From CAYTQK01 sp964439745 (GTDB lineage Bacteria > Desulfobacterota > Desulfobacteria > Desulfobacterales > Desulfosudaceae): 17,491 nucleotides of DNA. A program made the translations under genes and the position numbers. This document shows positions 6,981 through 11,968 of this stretch, one piece after another; position 1 is the first letter of the stretch, and the number at the start of each line of letters is the position of its first letter. The stretch lies in contig CAYTQK010000034.1 of NCBI GenBank assembly GCA_964439745.1, positions 1-17,491 of the forward strand, written 5' to 3'. The notes beneath the pieces were generated by a model. It was not told the DNA's origin and did not search any database. It saw only the letters and a list, made by a program, of their open reading frames with translations.

Positions 6981-7298
6981 TCAATAGAAAACAGCCAGCC
7001 AGACGGTAACCTCCGCCGGTTCAGTCCAGGATACCCTGTGCCGGGCATGTTTCGGGATATTGACGTAGTCCCCCGGGGCAAGGTGAACTTCATTTCCGTT
7101 TTCAAAGGTTATCGTCCCGGCTCCCTGTAATACAATCACCCATTCATTTTCCTCCTGGTCATACCATCCGGACAAGGGCGAAGCGTGGCCTTTGGACAGA
7201 ATCCGTTCGATCCGAACGCCCCGGGAATTTATAATCTTTTCGGATATTTCCTCCGGAATCGGGTCCGGAATGGAGGCGAAGATGCTGGCTGGGTTCAT
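6981..7298 (-). CDS. Small single-domain cupin protein
   Basis: 105 residues with one cupin beta-barrel. The first motif is GHASPLSGWYDQEENEWVIVLQG (likely metal ligands H38, E50/E52) and the second is LAPGDYVNIPKHARHRVSW (G76-D77, H87), followed by the usual VWLAVFY end strand. Such stand-alone cupins bind a metal ion and have no common function. The ATG at 7298 is chosen over a frame opening at 7451 because family likeness begins here; AGGGA lies seven bases upstream. Its start overlaps the stop of a 38-codon ORF by four bases (ATGA), which suggests translational coupling to that remnant. It sits at the left edge of the accessory island. Confidence 0.85.
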   Translation of the reverse strand: MNPASIFASIPDPIPEEISEKIINSRGVRIERILSKGHASPLSGWYDQEENEWVIVLQGAGTITFENGNEVHLAPGDYVNIPKHARHRVSWTEPAEVTVWLAVFY

Positions 7299-7411
7299 AT
7301 CAGATCCCTGAAGGAAAAAGCGCCGCTGACGGCCAGCAGGCCGGCCGATTCGATCTCGTGCAATAACAGCAAGGTCGCGTTGACGATAGACAGCAAGGAA
7401 ATGGTTTGCAT
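7295..7411 (-). pseudogene. 38-codon fragment resembling the N-terminus of a small membrane protein
   Basis: The frame begins MQTISLLSIVNATLLLLHEIESAG and then ends within about fifteen residues. The hydrophobic start with an HEI(E/D)SA motif recalls, from memory, N-termini of small multi-TM proteins that continue for about 100 residues (DUF6713-like; uncertain). Here the remaining TM segments are missing. AGGGGG lies four bases before the ATG. The stop overlaps the cupin start by ATGA. Either a truncated gene joined to the cupin gene by a deletion, or a genuine short leader peptide. Confidence 0.35.
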
Positions 7412-7618
7412 GGGCCCCCTGGTTTTCGGATGATATCGGCGCCAGCAACAAAGGACAGACTGCCGATGAGCCCTGGCTCCGGCACCGCTTCGGCCTGCGG
7501 CCGGTGATCTCGCTCCATTTGTTTTATAATGCCTGATATTTGGAGGATATGCAAGGTTTGTGTCGTGACGGCGGGCATCAGCAGCCGCGGCTTTTTGCGG
7601 TCTTCGGAAAGCTTGTTG
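7412..7618. other. Non-coding stretch downstream of the RelE/ParE toxin, possible degenerate attC
   Basis: No convincing gene. Two ten-base words, CAAAGGACAG (7449-7458) and AGCCCTGGCT (7469-7478), also occur in the same order on the minus strand of the attC-like repeat at 8268-8397 (8381-8372 and 8301-8292). Here only ten bases separate them instead of seventy. That points to a decayed or recombined copy of the same kind of repeat. No clear R' box closes it. Confidence 0.35.
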
Positions 7619-7626
7619 GTTATGCC
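7619..7626 (-). other. Candidate R'' box opening a third attC site
   Basis: GGCATAAC on the minus strand overlaps the TAA stop of the RelE/ParE toxin. It is the exact reverse complement, over eight bases, of the box GTTATGCC (minus strand, 8275-8268) that ends the neighbouring attC-like site and so opens this toxin-antitoxin segment. In integron cassettes the R'' box of a cassette is complementary to the core at its own left end, as here. The rest of this attC could not be delimited. Confidence 0.5.
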
Positions 7627-7916
7627 TTAATTTCATCTATTGGTAATATCTGTTTCCCATGTCGAATAGTAAGTATGGAAATTTGTTTTGTTCCAATGTG
7701 ATAAATGATCCGATGATTTCCGTAAATTAATTCCCTGAATTGACGTTCATTAATTTCAGGAACGATCCGTCCCATTTCTGGATTTGCTTTGAACTGGTCA
7801 ACTTTTGTAAACACAGTATTAATCCAATTTTCTGCTGCCAAAGGCTTATCTTGTGAAATGTAATCAACTATTTCTGACGCCCTTTCAACAGAAAGGGGAG
7901 ACCAGACTATTTTCAT
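7620..7916 (-). CDS. RelE/ParE-superfamily toxin
   Basis: 98-residue toxin of the RelE/ParE fold: N-terminal strand KIVWSPLSVERASEIVDYI, helix with DKPLAAENWI, PEMGRIVPEI, then the C-terminal strands FRELIYGNHRIIYHIGTKQISILTIRHGKQ with the conserved Arg/His cluster. Members of this superfamily either cleave ribosome-bound mRNA (RelE) or poison gyrase (ParE); sequence alone does not decide between them. It starts inside the end of the antitoxin gene (four-base ATGA overlap), so translation is coupled. Base composition is clearly more AT-rich than the flanking housekeeping genes, a sign of transfer. The stop codon lies within the R''-like box GGCATAAC, as is common for the last codon of an integron cassette ORF. 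Confidence 0.92.
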   Translation of the reverse strand: MKIVWSPLSVERASEIVDYISQDKPLAAENWINTVFTKVDQFKANPEMGRIVPEINERQFRELIYGNHRIIYHIGTKQISILTIRHGKQILPIDEIKA

Positions 7917-8194
7917 TGGGGAACTCTCTTCAATAATTTGGCTTTTGCTTTTTGGTGGGAGATTCCTTCTCCTTTTGCCAGTTGGTTGAGAGAGGCTTGG
8001 ATGTCTGAAAGAAGATCAATTTTTTCTTGCATAGCTTCAAATTCATTTGCGCCCAAAAGTACAGCTACGCCCTTGCCATGCTGCGTAATTATAACCGGTC
8101 GCTTGGTGTCACGGACTTGTTTGATGTAAGAAGCCATTGAATTTCTGACTTCCGACATTGATCTGATATCTTGCTCGATTTTAAACTTTTGCAT
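7913..8194 (-). CDS. Phd/YefM-family antitoxin
   Basis: 93 residues. The N-terminal DNA-binding Phd/YefM domain is clear (SEVRNSMASYIKQVRDTKRPVIITQHGKGVAVLLGANEFEAM), followed by a charged C-terminal tail that would wrap the toxin (IDLLSDIQASLNQLAKGEG and KAKAKLLKRV). It neutralises the downstream RelE/ParE toxin and, in this family, represses its own promoter alone and more strongly as a complex. GAGGTGC lies four to ten bases before the ATG, and a perfect palindrome lies 20 bp further up. The pair fills nearly the whole segment between two R-box motifs. Confidence 0.93.
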   Translation of the reverse strand: MQKFKIEQDIRSMSEVRNSMASYIKQVRDTKRPVIITQHGKGVAVLLGANEFEAMQEKIDLLSDIQASLNQLAKGEGISHQKAKAKLLKRVPQ

Positions 8195-8213
8195 TTTGCA
8201 CCTCTTTTGTATT

Positions 8214-8229
8214 TATTTTGTACAAAATA
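8214..8229. promoter_or_regulatory. Perfect 16-bp palindrome, probable autoregulatory operator of the Phd/YefM pair
   Basis: TATTTTGTACAAAATA is fully self-complementary and lies 20 bp upstream of the antitoxin ATG. A partial second copy (TTTTGGTACAAT, around 8238-8249) lies one to two helical turns away, which suits cooperative binding by Phd/YefM dimers. The promoter boxes are less certain; TTGATT followed by 17 bp and TATTTT on the minus strand would place -10 inside the palindrome. Confidence 0.7.
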
Positions 8230-8267
8230 GCATACAATTTTGGTACAATCAATCGTTTTTTTAAAGA

Positions 8268-8397
8268 GGCATAACGTCGGCCGCCAATGGCAGCCAGGGC
8301 TTCCACTGACTTGCCTTAATGGCGGTTAGTGTTCAGCTCCCCCCCGAAATTTCAGAACTCGACTGCCCTGGCTGTCCTTTGCGCGGCCTGGTTAACC
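8268..8397 (-). repeat. attC-like recombination site between the two toxin-antitoxin pairs
   Basis: Outer boxes GGCATAAC (8268-8275) and GTTAACC (8391-8397) enclose a long imperfect inverted repeat. GGCCGC (8279-8284) pairs with 8383-8388, CAA (8285-8287) with 8379-8381, GG (8289-8290) with 8376-8377, and CAGCCAGGGC (8291-8300) with GCCCTGGCTG (8365-8374). There is one mismatch, and two unpaired bases (8375, 8382) on one arm only. This matches integron attC sites: TAAC/GTTA boxes, short unpaired spacers, extrahelical bases on one arm and a large variable loop (64 nt). Read on the minus strand it directly follows the MazF toxin, whose TAA stop is in the R''-like box, and ends in GTTATGCC. The boxes deviate by one base from the RYYYAAC/GTTRRRY consensus. 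Confidence 0.7.
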
Positions 8398-8730
8398 ACC
8401 AATTATTTCATTTAAACCATCTATAATGAGAGCCAATTCTTCATCAGATGCTTTTGTTATCTTCTTCCCAATTCGCTTTTTGGAAAGAACTCGAACCTGA
8501 CTGATTTTTACCCAGGATTTTTTTGGAAGCTTCGGCGTCTCGAGCCCCAAGGTCAATGGGTAGCCAGCTCTTTGGGGTTGGCTGGTGATTGCAACGGCAA
8601 TAACCGTTCCAGATCTCTCATTAAACACATTGTGGCTTAAAATAAGAACAGGGCGTAAACCGCCCTGTTCACTTCCAATAACTGGATTTAAGTCTGCCCA
8701 GTGGATGTCTCCCCTTAATATTCTGGCCAT
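8392..8730 (-). CDS. MazF/PemK-family endoribonuclease toxin
   Basis: 112 residues of the MazF/PemK fold: RGDIHWADLNPVIGSEQGGLRPVLILSHNVFNE (the conserved G-D-I-x-x-x-x-L and Q-G-G-x-R-P-x-x-I signature), AVAITSQPQRAGYPLTL, and WVKISQVRVLSKKRIGK. The family cleaves single-stranded RNA at short motifs and stops growth. The toxin ORF overlaps the end of the antitoxin ORF by 16 bases, so expression is coupled. The stop TAA lies within the GTTAACC box of the attC-like site. Codon use is AT-richer than the surroundings. Confidence 0.95.
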   Translation of the reverse strand: MARILRGDIHWADLNPVIGSEQGGLRPVLILSHNVFNERSGTVIAVAITSQPQRAGYPLTLGLETPKLPKKSWVKISQVRVLSKKRIGKKITKASDEELALIIDGLNEIIGG

Positions 8731-8957
8731 TCTTCCAGCTCCGATGAAAATCCTTCCTCGGCTAAGGATTGTTCGAACTCCGGGTCAAGTTTGGCGCATT
8801 CCTGGGCAAGACGGCTTTTGTCAATTCGATTCAGTTTTTCAGTAACTGCTTGCTGAATCGCATTGCTACGATTTGGAAAAAATTTCGATTTCACGAGAAG
8901 ATCGAGCCGTTTTAAGGTCTTGTCGTCTATTGTAATTGCAATCTTTGATGCTACCAT
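8715..8957 (-). CDS. Ribbon-helix-helix antitoxin of the MazF/PemK pair
   Basis: 80 residues. The N-terminal ribbon-helix-helix motif is visible (SKIAITIDDKTLKRLDLLVKSKFFPNRSNAIQQAVTEKLNRI), and the acidic C-terminal tail (DPEFEQSLAEEGFSSELEEWPEY) is typical of the toxin-binding part. It thus resembles the CopG/MazE-type antitoxins that pair with MazF, not the AbrB-fold MazE of E. coli. GGAGGTGA ends five bases before the ATG at 8957 and fixes the start; a TTG fifteen bases further up lies within that ribosome-binding site and is rejected. Confidence 0.9.
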   Translation of the reverse strand: MVASKIAITIDDKTLKRLDLLVKSKFFPNRSNAIQQAVTEKLNRIDKSRLAQECAKLDPEFEQSLAEEGFSSELEEWPEY

Positions 8958-8977
8958 TTTTATCACCTCCAAGTGTG

Positions 8978-8989
8978 ATGATGTATCAT
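8978..8989. promoter_or_regulatory. Inverted repeat upstream of the ribbon-helix-helix antitoxin, candidate operator
   Basis: ATGAT-GT-ATCAT lies 20 bp before the antitoxin ATG. Ribbon-helix-helix antitoxins bind short inverted repeats like this. On the minus strand a TATGAT box overlaps it and could be the -10 element; no good -35 was found at the right distance. Confidence 0.45.
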
Positions 8990-9022
8990 ACCGTAAGCGT
9001 TTTCAAGTGTTTTTTTGAGGGT

Positions 9023-9149
9023 GGTTAACAAATAGCGTTTTATCCGTCATCCGTGACAAAACAGAGGTTGGGTTTTCGTTTTTATTGTGCTGCGATGAAG
9101 CCGGAGTCGTTCAATAACGTTTAAGGATGATGGATAAAACGTGTTGAAC
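9023..9149 (-). repeat. attC-like recombination site upstream of the MazF pair
   Basis: GGTTAAC (9023-9029) and GTTGAAC (9143-9149) flank a 17-bp inverted repeat, CGTTTTATCCGTCATCC (9036-9052) against GGATGATGGATAAAACG (9125-9141), with one mismatch and a 72-nt loop. GTTGAAC fits the attC core GTTRRRY exactly, and its complement GTTCAAC fits RYYYAAC. Total length 127 bp is like the long attC sites of chromosomal integrons. The repeat sequence differs completely from the other site at 8268-8397, as attC sites may. If array direction is leftward, this attC belongs to a cassette to its right, but 9150-9368 holds no recognisable gene. Confidence 0.65.
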
Positions 9150-9368
9150 TGAACCCGCCCCTGTTTGATGGTGAAATTTTTTGATTATGGGGATTATATG
9201 GGGTGTCGGTTGATTTGACAAGATCAAATCAGAAGATTGAGAGGAGTGAATCAGGTTGTAATTGGAGTTTTGCATCGCTATTTTCCGGGCCTGGCGGTGG
9301 TTGGCAGGGTTGGTGTAATTTTCATAGACCGGTGCGGGCTGGCCGGAAGGTTTCGTCGCGGCGGCTAC
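9150..9368. other. Intergenic stretch between the cassette cluster and coaD, no gene seen
   Basis: No reliable coding frame. It contains a 7-bp inverted repeat TGATTTG/CAAATCA (about 9213-9233) overlapping a plus-strand TTGACA, and AGGAG at 9241-9245, but the frame that follows is the antisense of coaD. Composition shifts from AT-rich at the left to GC-rich beside coaD, marking the edge of the island. Confidence 0.4.
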
Positions 9369-9872
9369 TTACGATGGCTTGGGCGTGGTGCTGAACTTTT
9401 CGAGGAGTCTTTTTTCCACCACCGGCGGGACCATGCCGCTGACATCGCCGCCGAAGGAGGCGGCCTCCTTGATGATGGAGGAGCTGGTGTAGATCCAGCG
9501 CAGGCCGGTCATGAGAAAGACGGTCTGGATTTCGCGGTTGAGGCGGCGGTTCATCAGGGCCAGCTGGAATTCGAAGTCAAAGTCGGACACGGCCCGCATG
9601 CCCCGCAGCACGGCGGTGGCCTTTTTCTGCTCGGCATAGTCGATGAGCAGGCCGTGAAAGGCGTCGGCCTCGGCCTGGTGACCGATGCCGGCCTCGGCCA
9701 GGCTCTGGGTGATCATATCCAGGCGCTCTTGTTCGGTAAACAGGGATTTTTTGGCGGTGTTGTGCAGGACCGCCACGATGATCCGGTCGAAAAGGCGGAG
9801 TCCGCGTTTGACGATGTCCAGGTGACCGTTGGTGATGGGATCAAATGAGCCGGGGTAGACCGCGATTTTCAT
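9369..9872 (-). CDS. coaD: Phosphopantetheine adenylyltransferase
   Basis: Penultimate step of coenzyme A synthesis: transfers AMP from ATP to 4'-phosphopantetheine. The 167-residue length is normal. Landmarks are YPGSFDPITNGHLDIVKR with the nucleotidyltransferase T/HxGH motif (TNGH, 14-17), FTEQERLDMI, AVLRGMRAVSDFDFEFQLALMNRRL, and YTSSSIIKEAASFGGDVSGMVPPVV with the ISSTxIR-equivalent segment. AGGAGA lies before the ATG. It is the last gene of the ntrY-ntrX-rsmD-coaD run, 57 bp after rsmD, a pairing conserved in many bacteria. The accessory island begins after its stop. Confidence 0.97.
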   Translation of the reverse strand: MKIAVYPGSFDPITNGHLDIVKRGLRLFDRIIVAVLHNTAKKSLFTEQERLDMITQSLAEAGIGHQAEADAFHGLLIDYAEQKKATAVLRGMRAVSDFDFEFQLALMNRRLNREIQTVFLMTGLRWIYTSSSIIKEAASFGGDVSGMVPPVVEKRLLEKFSTTPKPS

Positions 9873-9929
9873 GAAATCTCTCCTGTGCCGATGGGGTTGG
9901 CCAAGTCGTAAAAAATATCCGGAAAATTA

Positions 9930-10493
9930 TTATTTTATCACATACCGTAAAAAAGAAACAAGGGTGTCGCCGTATTTGCGGCGGTCGGTCACGGCAAAGC
10001 GCCCGGGCAAACCTTCCAGGGGCTCCCGGATGCCGTGTTCCACGATGACCAGGGTCTCCCCGGAGAGGGCGCTGCTTTTTTCCAGGGCCGCCAGGGCCCG
10101 GCCGGCCAGCCCGGCGCGGTAGGGCGGGTCGAGGAAGACCAGGTCGGCGCAAAGGTCCGCGGCCAGGGGCAGGCCCAGGTCCCGGGTGGCGTCCCGGGCC
10201 AGGACCACGGCCTGGTCGGCCAGGCCGCAGGTCGCGATGTTGCGGTGGATGATCGACAGGGCCTCGCGGCTGTTGTCGATGAAAACCGCCCGGGCCGCGC
10301 CCCGGCTGAGGGCCTCGATGCCGAGAGCGCCGGCACCGGCGAACAGGTCCAGTGCCACCGCCTCTTTTGCAGCCGGGCCGATGATGTTGAACATGGCTTC
10401 CCGCACCTTGCCGGCCGTGGGGCGGACGGTCCGCCCCCGGGGTGAGGCCAGTTTCCGGCCCTTGAGCCGGCCGCCGATGACCTTGAGGCTCAT
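9930..10493 (-). CDS. rsmD: 16S rRNA (guanine(966)-N(2))-methyltransferase
   Basis: SAM-dependent enzyme that methylates G966 of 16S rRNA in the assembled 30S subunit. 187 residues with VIGGRLKGRKL, RPTAGKVREAMFNII, SAM motif LDLFAGAGALGIEALSRGA and the catalytic motif LVFLDPPYRAG, then the end strand KYGDTLVSFLRYV. The ATG overlaps the ntrX stop by four bases (ATGA), so the two are co-translated. Rightly placed before coaD as in many genomes. Confidence 0.96.
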   Translation of the reverse strand: MSLKVIGGRLKGRKLASPRGRTVRPTAGKVREAMFNIIGPAAKEAVALDLFAGAGALGIEALSRGAARAVFIDNSREALSIIHRNIATCGLADQAVVLARDATRDLGLPLAADLCADLVFLDPPYRAGLAGRALAALEKSSALSGETLVIVEHGIREPLEGLPGRFAVTDRRKYGDTLVSFLRYVIK

Positions 10494-11851
10494 TTTTTTT
10501 CCATGGTCTTGATTTTCTGGTGGAGGTAGCTGCGGGTGACGCCGATGGTCTTGGCGGTCTGGGTGACGTTGTTGTTGTTCTGGCGCAGTTTTTTGCGGAT
10601 AAAGGCCTTTTCGAATTCGGCCCGGGCGCTTTTCAAATTGTCTTCGGCAAACAGGCCGGCCTCCTGGGTGTCCGGGGCGACGGTCTTGGCCGGGTTATAC
10701 GGCGCCGGCAGGTCGGCCGCCTTGATGGTTTTCTTGTCGGTCATGATGGCCAGCCGCTCCATCAGGTTTTTCAACTCCCGCACGTTGCCCGGCCAGTCAT
10801 ATTCGGTCAGCAGATCCAGGGCGCCGCGGTCGAGTTTCTTGATGGTGGCATTGTTCTGCTGCGCCTGCTTTTCCAGGAAGACGTCCACCAGGGTGGGGAT
10901 GTCTTCGACACGGTCGCGCAGGGGCGGCACCTCAATGGGAATAACATTGATGCGGTAGTAGAGGTCTTCCCGGAAGCTGCCATTGGCGATCTCCTCCTCC
11001 AGATTCTTGTTGGTGGCGGCAATGACCCGGATGTTGACCGACACCGTGCGGGTGCTGCCGATGCGCTGAAACTTCTGCTCCTGCAGGGCCCGCAGCAGCT
11101 TGGCCTGGGTGTTCAGGTTCATGTCGGAAATTTCGTCCAGAAAGAGGGTGCCGTTGTTGGCCAGCTCGATCTTGCCGGTGGACTTGACGGCGGCGGATTC
11201 CATGGCCCCTTTTTCGTGGCCGAACAGATCGCTGTCGATGAGATTGTCCGGAATGGCGGCGCAGTTGATGTCGATGAACTGTTCCTCGGCCCGGTTGCTG
11301 AGGGTGTGGATCATGCGGGCCACCATCTCCTTGCCGGTCCCGTTTTCGCCGGTAATGAGAATCCAGGAGTCCGAGGGGGCCGCCGCCATGATCTGCTTTT
11401 TCAGGTGGACCACGGCCGGGCTGTCGCCGTCGATGGAGCTCTCCTTGAGGGCCTTTTTGCGCAGGTAGCGGTTCTCCTCCTCCAGGCGCATGAAGTCCAG
11501 GGCCTTGTGAATCTCCACGATGACCTTGTCGATGGACAGGGGCTTTTCAATGAAGTCAAAGGCGCCGATCTTGGTGGCGTTGACGGCCGTCTCAATGGTG
11601 CCGTGGCCGGTAATGATGATGACCGGCACCTGGGGGTGGTTCTGCTTGATTTCCTTGAGGGTTTCGATGCCGTCGATGCCCGGCATCCAGATATCCAGCA
11701 GGACGATATCCGGGGTTTCGGCTTCCATGATCTTGAGAGCCTCGTAGCCATTGGACGCGGCCAGGACCGCGAAGCCTTCATCGGTCAGCAGACCCTTGAG
11801 CGACTGCAGTATGGATGGTTCGTCATCGACAACCAGTACGGACGGAAACAT
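10490..11851 (-). CDS. ntrX: NtrX-like response regulator with AAA+ domain and degenerate GAFTGA loop
   Basis: 453 residues in NtrC-family order. Receiver domain (1-120) with D9/D10, phospho-acceptor D53 (VLLDIWMP) and K104. AAA+ domain (about 140-370) with Walker A GENGTGKE (168-175), Walker B GTLFLDE (234-240) and arginine-finger region RDRVED (312-317). Fis-type helix-turn-helix at the end (NNVTQTAKTIGVTRSYLHQKI). The loop that contacts sigma-54, normally GAFTGA, reads GAMESA at 215-220. Known biology: NtrX proteins pair with NtrY, and some members with altered loops act without sigma-54. GGAGG lies eight bases before the ATG. It follows the kinase gene after 117 bp and overlaps rsmD. Confidence 0.93.
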   Translation of the reverse strand: MFPSVLVVDDEPSILQSLKGLLTDEGFAVLAASNGYEALKIMEAETPDIVLLDIWMPGIDGIETLKEIKQNHPQVPVIIITGHGTIETAVNATKIGAFDFIEKPLSIDKVIVEIHKALDFMRLEEENRYLRKKALKESSIDGDSPAVVHLKKQIMAAAPSDSWILITGENGTGKEMVARMIHTLSNRAEEQFIDINCAAIPDNLIDSDLFGHEKGAMESAAVKSTGKIELANNGTLFLDEISDMNLNTQAKLLRALQEQKFQRIGSTRTVSVNIRVIAATNKNLEEEIANGSFREDLYYRINVIPIEVPPLRDRVEDIPTLVDVFLEKQAQQNNATIKKLDRGALDLLTEYDWPGNVRELKNLMERLAIMTDKKTIKAADLPAPYNPAKTVAPDTQEAGLFAEDNLKSARAEFEKAFIRKKLRQNNNNVTQTAKTIGVTRSYLHQKIKTMEKK

Positions 11852-11968
11852 GGTGCTGCCTCCTGCCTATTGTCACGGCCTATGGTAATGAGGGGGCCGT
11901 ATTTACTGCCTTCTTTTTACGGTATTTTGGCCGGCCAGGCAAGGCCGGTGAAAATTTTTATGGCCGGA

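Larger units (their letters stand above)
8275..9028 (-). mobile_element. Putative integron gene cassette carrying a MazF/ribbon-helix-helix toxin-antitoxin pair
   Basis: Boundaries are drawn at the expected G/TT cut of the two R'-like boxes on the minus strand (GTTAACC ending at 9023, GTTATGCC ending at 8268). The roughly 750-bp unit holds a 70-bp 5' region, antitoxin, toxin and attC. The R''-like box GGTTAAC after the toxin is the reverse complement of the box at the start, as expected if both derive from one circular cassette. Toxin-antitoxin cassettes with their own promoters are known from large chromosomal integrons, where they stabilise the array. No integrase gene is in the window, so the cluster would be of the integrase-less (CALIN) kind. 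Confidence 0.6.

Noticed and set aside
7300..7578. Gene upstream of the cupin in alternative frames
   Set aside because: Cys/Pro-rich, no family likeness, overlaps the better 38-codon fragment; likely cassette debris.
8268..8397. Ordinary rho-independent terminator between the two toxin-antitoxin pairs
   Set aside because: The stem closes a 64-nt loop, no T run follows on either strand next to the stem, and the outer TAAC/GTTA boxes coincide with the toxin stop codon.
7620..8957. Abortive-infection or other new defence operon
   Set aside because: The four genes are clearly two classical type II toxin-antitoxin pairs; no additional effector or sensor gene is present. The novelty lies in the flanking recombination-like sites.
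9237..9848. Plus-strand gene starting after AGGAG downstream of coaD
   Set aside because: Beyond the first 40 codons the frame is purely the antisense of coaD.
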